Of a stretch of 64,000 nt of DNA, positions 47,802-56,701 are shown in pieces. The stretch spans positions 7,651,326 to 7,715,325 of the forward strand of contig NZ_AP018248.1 in the NCBI RefSeq assembly GCF_002368295.1, in the 5' to 3' direction. Source of the stretch: Tolypothrix tenuis PCC 7101 (GTDB taxonomy: Bacteria > Cyanobacteriota > Cyanobacteriia > Cyanobacteriales > Nostocaceae). The translations under genes and the position numbers were made by a program. A model generated the notes under the pieces. It saw nothing but the letters and a program-made list of their open reading frames with translations. It searched no databases and was not told the origin of the DNA. Position 1 is the stretch's first letter, and each line of letters starts with the position of its first letter.

Positions 47802-49691
47802 ATGAATAAGTCTAAAACACGACAAGTCACAACTGAAATTTGCGATATGATTACTTCTTCCTTAAAGGAGAAATCAAAACGCCCAATTCAGAATGACAAA
47901 GCGATGGTGGAATGGAGACACATAAACTGGCGAAATCTAGAAAAACGTGTCTACAAGTTGCAGAAAAGAATTTACAAAGCCTCAAGTCGTGGCGATGTCA
48001 AAGCAGTTCGCAGACTCCAGAAGATGTTGATGAAGTCCTGGTCAGCAAAATGTTTAGCGGTTAGGCGGGTAACACAAGACAATCAAGGCAAGAAAACGGC
48101 AGGTGTGGACGGTGTTAAATCACTGACCCCAAAGCAACGTTTCGCCCTAATTGCCAAATTAAAACTAGGCTCAAAGGTCAAACCTACTAGGCGCGTATGG
48201 ATACCAAAGCCTGGAAAGGAGGAGAAACGACCTCTGGGTATACCCACAATGTATGACCGCGCTTTGCAAGCTCTCGTAAAAATGGCACTTGAGCCAGAAT
48301 GGGAAGCTAAATTTGAACCGAACTCATACGGGTTCAGACCGGGACGCTCATGTCATGATGCTATCGAAGCAATATTTAACGGCATCAGATATAAACCAAA
48401 ATTTGTACTTGATGCTGATATAAGCAAATGTTTCGATAAAATCGACCACTCGGCATTGCTCAGAAAATTAAATACGTTCCCTACCATTCGCCGACAAATA
48501 AAGGCTTGGTTAAAAGCGGGAGTGATAGACAAAGAGCAATTCCAAGAGACATTTGAGGGTACACCGCAAGGTGGAGTAATTTCCCCACTACTCGCAAACA
48601 TCGCCCTCCACGGGATGGAAGAACGAGTGAATCAACTCGCAAAAACCTTGACATTGTTCTATCCTAGCGGAAAAACAATGTCAACCAAAGATAAGATTTG
48701 CTCCCTTACATTTGTAAGATATGCCGATGACTTCGTAATTCTCCACGAAGACATAACCGTAGTCCAAAAATGCCAGATAATTATATCTGAGTGGTTAAAA
48801 GACATGGGTTTGGAATTGAAACCCTCAAAAACACGCCTAACTCATACTCTACACAGGTATGAGAATGAAAAACCAGGATTTGACTTTCTCGGCTTCAATA
48901 TAAGGCAATTTCCTACGGGTAAATACCACTCAAAACAGGGTTTCAAAACACTCATCACCCCAAGCGAAGATAAGCAGAGAATACATTACGAAAGAATAGC
49001 TAGTGTCATCGATGACCACAAGCAAGCGCCGCAAGCGGTACTCATAGGGAAACTAAGTCCTATAATCAGAGGATGGTCAAACTACTATTCCACGGTCGTA
49101 AGTAAGGACACTTACAACAGATTAGACGACCTCGTACATTCAAAGCTAAAAGCATGGGCACAACGCCGACACCCCCATAAAGCGGGAAAATGGAAGGCAG
49201 CTAAATACTGGCATACATTCGGCGGCGATAACTGGGTATTCTCTACCCCGCAAGAAGGTAAAAACCCAATGCGACTTTTTAAGTATAGTGAAACATCAAT
49301 AACTAGGCATATAAAAGTAAAAGGTGGAGCCAGTCCATACGATGGCAACTTAGTTTACTGGAGTTCAAGAATGGGTGAACACCCAGAAATGCCTAAAGCA
49401 GTATCAAAACTCCTAAAAAGGCAAAAAGGGAAATGTACCCACTGCGGATTGTATTTCAAAATTGCAGACCTAATCGAAGTTGACCACATAATACCCCGAA
49501 TCAAAGGGGGAAAAGATAAATATGAAAATTTACAGGTCTTGCATAAACACTGCCATGACACAAAAACAGCCAATGATGGCTTGGTTGGAGGTATGCACTT
49601 GGATAAGCACCAAATCATTGAGGAGCCGGATGAGGTGAAAGTCTCACGTCCGGTTTTGAAGACGAGTCGTTCTGGCGACGGAACGGCTTAG
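47802..49691 (+). CDS. ltrA: Group II intron reverse transcriptase/maturase with HNH endonuclease
   Basis: 629 residues. RT domain with RPLGIPTMYDRALQALV, GTPQGGVISPLLANIAL and the active-site YADD (307-310). Maturase domain X follows (WSNYYSTVV). C-terminal HNH endonuclease: zinc pair CTHC at 545-548, DH at 561-562, then HKHCH. Promotes splicing and retrohoming of its own intron. ATG start. The last about 23 residues (EEPDEVKVSRPVLKT and on) are read from the intron's D5 and D6, so the protein and ribozyme core share sequence. Confidence 0.93.
   Translation: MNKSKTRQVTTEICDMITSSLKEKSKRPIQNDKAMVEWRHINWRNLEKRVYKLQKRIYKASSRGDVKAVRRLQKMLMKSWSAKCLAVRRVTQDNQGKKTAGVDGVKSLTPKQRFALIAKLKLGSKVKPTRRVWIPKPGKEEKRPLGIPTMYDRALQALVKMALEPEWEAKFEPNSYGFRPGRSCHDAIEAIFNGIRYKPKFVLDADISKCFDKIDHSALLRKLNTFPTIRRQIKAWLKAGVIDKEQFQETFEGTPQGGVISPLLANIALHGMEERVNQLAKTLTLFYPSGKTMSTKDKICSLTFVRYADDFVILHEDITVVQKCQIIISEWLKDMGLELKPSKTRLTHTLHRYENEKPGFDFLGFNIRQFPTGKYHSKQGFKTLITPSEDKQRIHYERIASVIDDHKQAPQAVLIGKLSPIIRGWSNYYSTVVSKDTYNRLDDLVHSKLKAWAQRRHPHKAGKWKAAKYWHTFGGDNWVFSTPQEGKNPMRLFKYSETSITRHIKVKGGASPYDGNLVYWSSRMGEHPEMPKAVSKLLKRQKGKCTHCGLYFKIADLIEVDHIIPRIKGGKDKYENLQVLHKHCHDTKTANDGLVGGMHLDKHQIIEEPDEVKVSRPVLKTSRSGDGTA
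49623..49656 (+). ncRNA. Group II intron domain V
   Basis: 34 nt matching the D5 pattern: lower helix GAGCCGG / CCGGTTT, catalytic AGC triad near the 5' side, terminal GTGAAAG loop. It forms the active site of the ribozyme. Confidence 0.88.
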
Positions 49692-49697
49692 TTTAAT

Positions 49698-49754
49698 TTT
49701 ATTGCCAGCTTTATTGAAGACCACATTCGTCATCATGCGATCGCTTTGGGCTGA
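49698..49754 (+). CDS. fghA: S-formylglutathione hydrolase, 3' exon
   Basis: Encodes the final 18 residues FIASFIEDHIRHHAIALG and a TGA. It is in phase with exon 1 and matches the normal end of the protein. Confidence 0.9.
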   Translation, partial: FIASFIEDHIRHHAIALG

Positions 49755-49845
49755 AGTAGGATTGGTAATTGCAACTTTAGAGGAAGCCTTACGCCATAGC
49801 CGTGACATGAGTCAATCTGAAGTTTGTACTTGGTTACTAAGCTAG
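49735..49845 (+). CDS. Possible 36-codon ORF downstream of fghA
   Basis: Overlaps the fghA 3' exon by 20 bp in another frame. It reads MRSLWAEVGLVIATLEEALR then HSRDMSQSEVCTWLLS. The composition is protein-like (amphipathic helix), but no ribosome-binding site is seen. It may be a small gene, or a remnant. Confidence 0.25.
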   Translation: MRSLWAEVGLVIATLEEALRHSRDMSQSEVCTWLLS

Positions 49846-49905
49846 TCTCACATTACTTCTCCCTTGGCTTACCCTGCTCAAGGAAGCGATTGATTATTTT
49901 TTCAT

Positions 49906-50005
49906 TTGGAAGTCCCCAAACCCCATTATTCAACCTCGAAACTTAAAAGTTGCATCTCTGTACTTAAAGTTTTGCTCGCAAATCTGAAACATTGGGGACT
50001 TCCAA
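49906..50005. repeat. 100-bp element with 14-bp inverted ends
   Basis: TTGGAAGTCCCCAA and TTGGGGACTTCCAA at the two ends; followed by GAAATAAATTACTC, which matches the tail next to the element at 5118-5245. Same MITE-like family or a relative. Confidence 0.6.
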
Positions 50006-50048
50006 GAAATAAATTACTCAGCAAAAATCATAATTTGACATCTCTTAA

Positions 50049-50067
50049 AATAATGATAATCATTCCG
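50049..50067. promoter_or_regulatory. Fur-box-like palindrome
   Basis: ATAATGATAATCATT matches 15 of 19 positions of the Fur consensus GATAATGATAATCATTATC. No iron gene is adjacent, and no start codon nearby would be controlled by it, so its function is doubtful. Confidence 0.35.
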
Positions 50068-50112
50068 AGGGGGTGAGAGGCGGTTGCCGACGGCAACCGC
50101 CTCTCACCCCCT
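50068..50112. terminator. 22-bp perfect inverted repeat
   Basis: Arms AGGGGGTGAGAGGCGG plus TTGCCG and the exact complement, with a single central A. Very stable hairpin between two converging genes, but there is no T tract. Terminator or mobile repeat. Confidence 0.5.
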
Positions 50113-50233
50113 AAAAACACAGAAAGGTTGCCGTTGAGGAGTGCGAGGAGACCAAAACAACTGCTGAAAGTTACTCAATTAAATAAAAATTAAGTATTTT
50201 ATTACTGATTTACTCAGTAATAAAATATACTCG

Positions 50234-52111
50234 TTAACGACGAGCAGTGAGAATGTAGTTATCAAATGTTTCTTGATCCAACTGCTTAACTAATTCTGGC
50301 GATATTTGCACTGCTCGCTCATAGTCAGAGATTGCTTCCTGCTTATCTCCTTGTAAAGAACGCACCAAACCTCGATAGTAGTAGGCGTTAACTAATTTCG
50401 GAGCAAGTTTAATGGCTTGATTGAGATCACTGAGTGCGCCTTGAAAGTCTTTGAGTCTGGCGCGTGAAACTCCTCGTGTCACGTAGGACATAGGATATTC
50501 TCGATTTAGTTTGATCGCTTGATTTGTGTCAGCGATCGCACCTTGAAAATCTTTCAGCCTTCTTTTAACCGCTCCCCGAAAAGCGTAACCAGGAGCATAC
50601 TTGGTATTTAGTTTGATAACTTGATTCGCGTCAGCAAGTGCACCTTGAAGATCTTTCAGCACTATACGAGTATTCCCCCGACCCAAGTAAGCCTGCTGCT
50701 CTTGGTAAGCATTACTATATTTCGGGGCAAGCCGGAAGGCTTGGTTAAAATCTGCAAGCGCTTTTTGAGGTTTATTAAGAACGCTTTGGATCGATCCTCG
50801 ACTTACATAAGCACCAAAAAATGTTGGGTCGAGTTTAATTGCTTGAGTATAGTCTGAGAGCGCCCCTTGATAATTATTGAGACTAGAACGAGCAGATCCT
50901 CGAAATGCATAGGCGTATATTGCAAATATCGTTCTAAAAGGGAGATTGTTATATTGCTTGATTAAGTCAATAGGCCGATTGCGCTCAACTAAAGTCCAAA
51001 TATAAAATAAGTTGTTGGCATCAGATACGAAATTATCAAAGTCTACCTTGCGAATATAACTAGAGTTCAGTTTGGAGTTGAGTTGGATAACCTGAGTGAA
51101 ATCTGACGCTGCCTTTTGATACTCTCGAAGTGCGAGATATGTTATCCCTCGATAAAAGTGGAGTAGTGTCTGTTTTTCGGGGCTAAGTTGAGCAATTTGT
51201 AGAACCTTGGTATAGTCTGCAATCGCCCCTTGATAGTTATTGGTGATAGAACGAGCAGCCCCTCGAAATACGTAAGCTTGAACATTTTGAGGATTTTTGT
51301 TGATTGCTTGGGTAAAGTATTCAATTGCCTTGGGTTCATCTCCTCCGGCAAAAAGGTCTGCTCCTTTTTCAAGCAGATCGTTACTGGCAGAAGCAGTTGA
51401 ATTTGAAACTACTGCTGTAGAACTAGGCTTGGTAGCATTTCTAGGAATGTCTGTCTGCTCCTGTCTCTCTGTCGCAGGAGTATTTGTACACCCTAACTCC
51501 TCCCGCAGCATAGCCGTCTCATTAGCATCCAAAACGCGACCATCTACTTTAAAAGATGAATCTTTGCATAAAACAGTTATTAAATCTACATTATTAGGCA
51601 GATTCCTTGCCGCGTCGGAACCGGACATCTTTCTGACCCTGTCCGCCAGCTTTTGTATCTGTCGTCGTGTTAATCCTGCACGACGTTTGGCTTTTTCAGG
51701 ATAACAGACAGTATCGTTTACAGAGGTGTCTGGCTTGATGGGGGTATCTGGTGTTTGGGGAAAACGAATCCGTACATCTCCTCCTCGAATTTCCCAAACG
51801 CCAACCCAACTAGAGAGTTGACCACTGATGAATCTTACCCTGCTAGTTTCAGGCTCAAAAAGGTATTCTCCTTCTCCATAGCTTTTAGAAGAATAAGTTC
51901 CGTTACCATCAAGCTCTATCTCTCCCAAAATGCTAGAGGGAGCAACAGTTGGAAACACAGGATTATAACCAGCACAATTGTAAACAGCAGCAGGTGGTGG
52001 GTAATCAAGAGGAACAGCAGTTCTTTGAGCATTAGCTCGTTCAGTTATAAACACAGCAATGCCTATGCAGAATGGGTAAAAGAAAAATTTTCTGATGTGA
52101 TGTATTCTCAT
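50234..52111 (-). CDS. Secreted TPR protein
   Basis: 625 residues. Signal peptide MRIHHIRKFFFYPFCIGIAV with cleavage after RANAQ. Residues 25-210 hold a beta-rich domain of unknown type (GNGTYSSKSYGEGEYLFEPE), with paired Cys. From about 245 to the end are at least eight canonical TPRs (for example KAIEYFTQAINKNPQNVQAY, GAIADTNQAIKLN). Follows a second, shorter TPR protein on the same strand, 107 bp upstream. Likely a periplasmic or exported scaffold of the CHAT cluster. Confidence 0.85.
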   Translation of the reverse strand: MRIHHIRKFFFYPFCIGIAVFITERANAQRTAVPLDYPPPAAVYNCAGYNPVFPTVAPSSILGEIELDGNGTYSSKSYGEGEYLFEPETSRVRFISGQLSSWVGVWEIRGGDVRIRFPQTPDTPIKPDTSVNDTVCYPEKAKRRAGLTRRQIQKLADRVRKMSGSDAARNLPNNVDLITVLCKDSSFKVDGRVLDANETAMLREELGCTNTPATERQEQTDIPRNATKPSSTAVVSNSTASASNDLLEKGADLFAGGDEPKAIEYFTQAINKNPQNVQAYVFRGAARSITNNYQGAIADYTKVLQIAQLSPEKQTLLHFYRGITYLALREYQKAASDFTQVIQLNSKLNSSYIRKVDFDNFVSDANNLFYIWTLVERNRPIDLIKQYNNLPFRTIFAIYAYAFRGSARSSLNNYQGALSDYTQAIKLDPTFFGAYVSRGSIQSVLNKPQKALADFNQAFRLAPKYSNAYQEQQAYLGRGNTRIVLKDLQGALADANQVIKLNTKYAPGYAFRGAVKRRLKDFQGAIADTNQAIKLNREYPMSYVTRGVSRARLKDFQGALSDLNQAIKLAPKLVNAYYYRGLVRSLQGDKQEAISDYERAVQISPELVKQLDQETFDNYILTARR

Positions 52112-52218
52112 GCAAAAGACCCTAAAAAATTACCGTAGATTGCATGTTTGAAATGATTGATGGTTGTAACAAAAAGGACTGACTTTAAGAACGTAAGTGC
52201 GGTCGCTTGTTCAAATTC

Positions 52219-52689
52219 TTATCGATAGATTGCACCCTTGAATTTTTGCGCTGCATTATAGATTTTTTGATTGTTTTGTTGGCGAGACCAATAAGCTGCC
52301 CTTCGCGCATCTAAATAGGCATTGTATCTGTCTCCTAATTTGTATAACGCCATAGAACGAGCAAGATAAGCAGCAGCATAACTGGGATTATTCACAAGTG
52401 ATGAATTATAGGCTGCAATCGCACTCTGGTATTCCCCGTTTTGATAATATTGAAAACCCTGTTCGAGATAGGTGGTCGCAAGTTGAGGATTAATAGTTGA
52501 ACGGGGAACATTCGTATTGTTTGTTTGATCAGAATCTGGTGCACCAGGTATGATTGGAAGATTTGGTGCGCCAGGTATGATGTCTGGATTGACCCACTGT
52601 GCTTGTACATTAACACCTAACCCTACTAAAGATGCGAAAGATACCAAGCTGACAGATAAATTGGCGAAGCGTTTGATGATTTTGTTCAT
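52219..52689 (-). CDS. Small secreted TPR protein
   Basis: 156 residues from the ATG at 52689. Signal peptide MNKIIKRFANLSVSLVSFAS with cleavage near VQAQ. The mature N-terminus has a Pro/Gly repeat (IIPGAPNLPIIPGAPDSD). Two TPRs follow (residues about 75-140). Close relative in layout to the gene at 56702 (signal peptide, short linker, TPR pair). A TTG at 52716 would add nine residues and is less likely. Confidence 0.75.
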   Translation of the reverse strand: MNKIIKRFANLSVSLVSFASLVGLGVNVQAQWVNPDIIPGAPNLPIIPGAPDSDQTNNTNVPRSTINPQLATTYLEQGFQYYQNGEYQSAIAAYNSSLVNNPSYAAAYLARSMALYKLGDRYNAYLDARRAAYWSRQQNNQKIYNAAQKFKGAIYR

Positions 52690-52792
52690 AGTTAGAATTG
52701 ATGATTGGAAACTCAAAGGTTGGAAACTTCTACATTGATAGGTAGTTATTTACTATGCGGTAAGCAAGCTACACGATAGCTGTAGAATAGCG

Positions 52793-53011
52793 TCATGTAA
52801 CATTTGTTGCTCCCACTGACTCCGATAGCAAAATGGCACTCAGCAATAAAATGTAACCATTTGGGCGATTGGATTCTCCCACTCTGACAAAAGCGTCTGA
52901 GGAAAGCGATTGCATTCCCAATGGATGTAAAGAAACATTTCTGTTTTTTAGAAGAGGGATAGGTAATGCAAAAGAAACAATTATGCAGATATGCTTTATG
53001 AAACGGTTCAT
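52793..53011 (-). pseudogene. Short secreted ORF or gene remnant behind a conserved promoter motif
   Basis: 72 codons. The start MNRFIKHICIIVSFALPIPLL looks like a signal peptide. The rest (SNRPNGYILLLSAIL and on) has no TPR and reads like translated intergenic repeat. The upstream motif lies 33 bp before the ATG, in the same place as before the TPR-CHAT gene. The best guess is the 5' end of a lost cluster gene. It could also be just the leader of the message for the two TPR genes below it. Confidence 0.35.
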
Positions 53012-53043
53012 GTTTTTGATTCCTTTTCCAGGTTGTCTTGTTG

Positions 53044-53078
53044 CTTACATATATCTCCCATAATCAGGAGGTTATGTA
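53044..53078 (-). promoter_or_regulatory. CHAT-cluster motif, copy P2
   Basis: On the minus strand: TACATAACCTC, 12 nt, GATATATGTAAG. Upstream of the remnant ORF at 53011 and the two TPR genes below it. TTTCCGCA precedes it, as at P1. Confidence 0.65.
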
Positions 53079-53129
53079 AGAATTTGCGGAAATTGCGTCA
53101 GGTTTTGCAAGCATACTAAGGCTCAAACC

Positions 53130-56100
53130 TTACAAACTTTCCCCAATCAAAGTAAACCCCGCCCAAGCTCTCGGATCGGGGTATTGTTTCATAGTTATTA
53201 ACATTGCCTGACGAAGCGCTTGAGCTTTATCAGATGTCTGCTGCATTTGCCGATAAAACTCTGTCATTAATAACTTTGTCGAGTCATCTGGTACACTCCA
53301 CAAAGACACAACTACACTGGGAACACCCGCTGCAATTAAAGAGCGAGAAAGTCCAATAACTCCATCACCTTTAATATCGCCCTGTCCTGTTTGACAAGCA
53401 CTTAATACTACTAGTTCGGCTTTTAATTTCATGTCAAAAATTTCACTAGCAGTCAACAAACCATTATTCTCTTTTTTTTCTCCTTTCGGAAGATTATCAG
53501 GTGCCAGAGCAATCGCTCCTGGTACACCAAAGCCAAAATCATTAAGTAGTCCGTGAGTTGCTAGGTGAATAATTCTTGCATTCACCATCTGTTGCTTGAC
53601 AGTGGATTTAGTAGCTTGGTTACCAACTAGAGATTTAGTGTTGAGAATCTGAGCAATCTCACGAGCTTCCTTCTCTGCATTTTTTAAGGGGTTCAACTTT
53701 TCAGGCGCTTCTCCTTTCTTGAGAGTAATGCTTGGCATATTGGGGTTACCTACAACTAAAGCCCCATTTCCTGCAACTTTTTGTCGTTGTTGATGTGTAA
53801 GTTCCAATACCTGAATTGCAGGTGCGGTGAGAACAGTGTGTTTTTCAATCAGATATTTATTTTGCTCGTCTTTAAGTGCAGGGAAAGCAACTAGAAATAA
53901 TTCATTTTGTGGAATGAAGATAACTCGCTCATTGGGGTTTTTGGGTAAATATTGAGCGATTGGTTGAATTAACAATTGATATAGCTTTTGATATAGCTTT
54001 TCTACATCTTCAAGCTGTATCTTGTCGTTAACTGGATTTACTGGTTCAACAATGCCACGATTATCATACACTCCAATAGCTCTACGACTTGCTGCAACTA
54101 AATCTTTTAAAGGTGTATTGAGTTTTTGGAGTTTAAATGCTACTTCTCCAGTTGGTTTAACTACCCAAATATAAATTTCGGCACCATCCCATACTAGCTG
54201 ATCCTCATCATGAGTACCATCATCATAGTTAGGAGGATTTGGTACTGCATATTCTACAATTGTGGCATTTTGTTGTTTAGCGATTTTCTGAAGCTGTTGA
54301 ATTTTTGGAGATGAAATTTGAGATAAGTTAGTCGTCAATTTATCATTACTTTTTGCTGATAACCGTGATGCTAGTAAGTTAATAAATGCCCTAGCTCTAC
54401 TGCGTTCAGCTATTTCTAATGCTTCTGAAAATTTCTTCTGATCTATTAAAACTTTTTGCAACAGACTATAGTATCTAGCCTGGGTTTCAAAAATGGCAAT
54501 CCGATTACCGTCTATTACTAATTTATCGCGCATCGCATCAAAAACATTCACTGCTCTATATAAAGCATTAGTAGCTTCCGGTAGCTTATTTGCTAGATAA
54601 CTAGTTATGCCACTCTGGGCAAAGATATTCGCCTCTTGTAGTTGATACCCAGTTTCTTTGGCATAATCTCCACCTTGTTTGTAATATTGAATTGCTTCAT
54701 CATATTTTTTCTGCTTCCTATAAAACTCTCCAGCCAGGAAAAATATAACTGGTTTATATTGAGAACTTTCAACACTCTTGCTAAGTTCTATAGCCTGTTT
54801 AAAATATGTCTCAGCTTCCTGATAGTTTCCTAAATCAGTGTAAGCATTACCAATCTTAGCAAGGGCATATGCTTCCAAACTTGTATTTTGAAATGCTCGT
54901 GCTTGTTCTAAACTTTCTTCAGCTTCCTTTAAATCTTTTTCTGCCTTGGCTATCTTTTCGGGAGATTTAGTAGAGTGAGTTGATTTAAGCTTGTCTGAAG
55001 ATAAATTTTTTAGCAAATTAGAATTGTTTGAACCTTCTTTCGCATTCCCAGCAGCCTGACAAGCTTTGTTTCCTTCTTCATATCGACCTAGAAATTTGTA
55101 TGCGAGACACATCCGCAAATAACTCAATTGAATTCCATTGTTGATTACTGTCTCTTTAGTCTTTGTAATGGGATTAGTAGTCTTTTTGACTTGAGCGAGG
55201 GATGAAAGCAATATTTTTAATGCATCTTCGTAAGAATTGACTGCTTTCTCATACTCAGTTGTATCAAAATAAATATTGCCAATGTTTACTAAAAGCCATC
55301 CTTGATCTGTATCCTGAAATAGCTTGTCTCCACGAGAATTAGGCACTTCTGTCTTGATAATTTTCAGAGCTTCTTGATAAGATATCAATCCTTGCTCTTT
55401 CTTATCCCATTCCTTGTAAGCATCACCCAACTTGGTATAAGTTTCTCGTAATTGAGACCGAGAATTTTTATCACTTTGGAAAAGCTGTAAAGCTTGCTTG
55501 AATGTTTCTACAGCTTTGGAGTACTGGTTTTGGATAGAGTATGTGTCCCCCATTCCCAAGAGTGCTTTTCCCTGTCTGCGGGTATCGCCTATTTGTTTAG
55601 CAATTGTTAAAGCTTGTTGCCGATCTTGTAGTGACTGATTCAATAATTGATAACCAGTTTTATCCTTGTTTACAAGTTTGTATGTACCAAGTGCATGATA
55701 AAGGTCGCTACGACTATTTAAAAGACTAATTTCGAGTTGGCGTTGGCGCAGTTTGTCATTAGGAGTACCGTTAGCTTTGCGTATAGCTTCCAAAGCTTGT
55801 CCTATAAAATCAATTCCTTTGTCAAGGCTTTGAGTCGTTAAGTAAAAAGCAGATATACATTTTAATGCCAATGCTTCGGTTTCATAGTTTTGACTTTCTT
55901 GAGCTACCGCTAAAGCTTTTTGACAATATTCATTTGTGCGCTGAGTATTTCCCAAATGTAAGTAAGCAAGTCCCCAATTACTCAACACTCTTGATGTTGA
56001 ATCAGTATCATTAATAGCTTCAGCAATGTCTAAAGCTTGTTTATAGTAAGTAATCGCCTGCTTGAACTCACCCAAATAATCGTAAACAGTGCCAATTTTT

Positions 56101-56393
56101 CTGAGCGCGGTACTTTCTCCCTGGCGATCTTTAATTTGACGGTAAATTCCTAAAGTCTGCTGAAAAAGCTTTAACGCAGCTTGATTTTGATCGCTATCGA
56201 ACAGTTCATTACCTTGTTTGAGCAGTCTATCTGCTTCGGTTTTACGAGCATTTGCGCTTTGGGCTAATACTTGTGATGTTCTCAATGGTACTAGTTCCAA
56301 AGCTCCCAAGGGAAATATCAGGTAAAGCGCCAAAGAGGTAAGGGTGAGGCGTTGCAGAGGTTGAGCTATTGGGCGATAAAGACTACGACGCAT
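53130..56393 (-). CDS. Secreted TPR-CHAT domain protein
   Basis: 1087 residues. Signal-like N-terminus (LTLTSLALYLIFPLGALEL). About ten TPRs cover residues 55-620, several of the Gly-Asn-Ala-Tyr type (ALAKIGNAYTDLGNYQEAE). CHAT domain in the C-terminal third: His947 (HLATHG) and Cys1000 (LSACQTGQG); ends with WAGFTLIG, the family tail. The dyad is intact. Motif P1 is 29 bp upstream of its ATG. Shares a divergent promoter region with the small TPR gene at 56702. Likely a secreted caspase-like protease regulated by TPR-bound partners. Confidence 0.9.
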   Translation of the reverse strand: MRRSLYRPIAQPLQRLTLTSLALYLIFPLGALELVPLRTSQVLAQSANARKTEADRLLKQGNELFDSDQNQAALKLFQQTLGIYRQIKDRQGESTALRKIGTVYDYLGEFKQAITYYKQALDIAEAINDTDSTSRVLSNWGLAYLHLGNTQRTNEYCQKALAVAQESQNYETEALALKCISAFYLTTQSLDKGIDFIGQALEAIRKANGTPNDKLRQRQLEISLLNSRSDLYHALGTYKLVNKDKTGYQLLNQSLQDRQQALTIAKQIGDTRRQGKALLGMGDTYSIQNQYSKAVETFKQALQLFQSDKNSRSQLRETYTKLGDAYKEWDKKEQGLISYQEALKIIKTEVPNSRGDKLFQDTDQGWLLVNIGNIYFDTTEYEKAVNSYEDALKILLSSLAQVKKTTNPITKTKETVINNGIQLSYLRMCLAYKFLGRYEEGNKACQAAGNAKEGSNNSNLLKNLSSDKLKSTHSTKSPEKIAKAEKDLKEAEESLEQARAFQNTSLEAYALAKIGNAYTDLGNYQEAETYFKQAIELSKSVESSQYKPVIFFLAGEFYRKQKKYDEAIQYYKQGGDYAKETGYQLQEANIFAQSGITSYLANKLPEATNALYRAVNVFDAMRDKLVIDGNRIAIFETQARYYSLLQKVLIDQKKFSEALEIAERSRARAFINLLASRLSAKSNDKLTTNLSQISSPKIQQLQKIAKQQNATIVEYAVPNPPNYDDGTHDEDQLVWDGAEIYIWVVKPTGEVAFKLQKLNTPLKDLVAASRRAIGVYDNRGIVEPVNPVNDKIQLEDVEKLYQKLYQLLIQPIAQYLPKNPNERVIFIPQNELFLVAFPALKDEQNKYLIEKHTVLTAPAIQVLELTHQQRQKVAGNGALVVGNPNMPSITLKKGEAPEKLNPLKNAEKEAREIAQILNTKSLVGNQATKSTVKQQMVNARIIHLATHGLLNDFGFGVPGAIALAPDNLPKGEKKENNGLLTASEIFDMKLKAELVVLSACQTGQGDIKGDGVIGLSRSLIAAGVPSVVVSLWSVPDDSTKLLMTEFYRQMQQTSDKAQALRQAMLITMKQYPDPRAWAGFTLIGESL

Positions 56394-56421
56394 AGGTGAA
56401 GTGTAAATATGCTTAGAATTA

Positions 56422-56456
56422 CTTACATATATCTTTGATTGGTGAGAGGTTATGTA
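56422..56456 (-). promoter_or_regulatory. CHAT-cluster motif, copy P1
   Basis: On the minus strand: TACATAACCTC, 12 nt, GATATATGTAAG, in front of the TPR-CHAT gene. A second TACATAAC lies 11 bp further upstream, preceded by TTTCCGCA. Confidence 0.7.
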
Positions 56457-56609
56457 AAAGTTATGTAAATATCTGCGGAAACTACGGATTTTAGGCTTTT
56501 TTACTATTTGTTTTTTGATGATTTTTCTAAAAACATAGTAAATTATCTATCAAATATTTAAATGAACTATTAATACCAAGCAACTAACTTGATTTTCTTG
56601 TGATTTTTT

Positions 56610-56640
56610 TACATAACCTTTATTTACCAAAAGATATATG
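56610..56640 (+). promoter_or_regulatory. CHAT-cluster motif, copy P3
   Basis: TACATAACCTT, 12 nt, GATATATG, 62 bp before the ATG of the small TPR gene. Confidence 0.65.
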
Positions 56641-56701
56641 CAGTTAAAGGAACAACCGATATGGTTACCACAATATCCTGCTATAAAATAGCGAACAAAT
56701 C

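Larger units (their letters stand above)
47189..49697 (+). mobile_element. Group II intron inserted in fghA
   Basis: 2509 bp. Begins GTGCG (consensus GUGYG) and ends in AT (consensus AY). A canonical domain V lies at 49623-49656. A D6 helix follows (AGTCGTTC / GAACGGCT), with a candidate branch-point A at 49690, seven bases before the 3' end. Encodes an RT-maturase in the D4 region. Insertion is exactly between codons 262 and 263 of fghA, same strand, so the intron can be spliced from the fghA message. Confidence 0.93.

Noticed and set aside
53130..56393. Link of TPR-CHAT to a type III-E CRISPR (Craspase) system
   Set aside because: No cas genes or arrays in the window; secretion signal argues against a cytoplasmic Csx29-like role.
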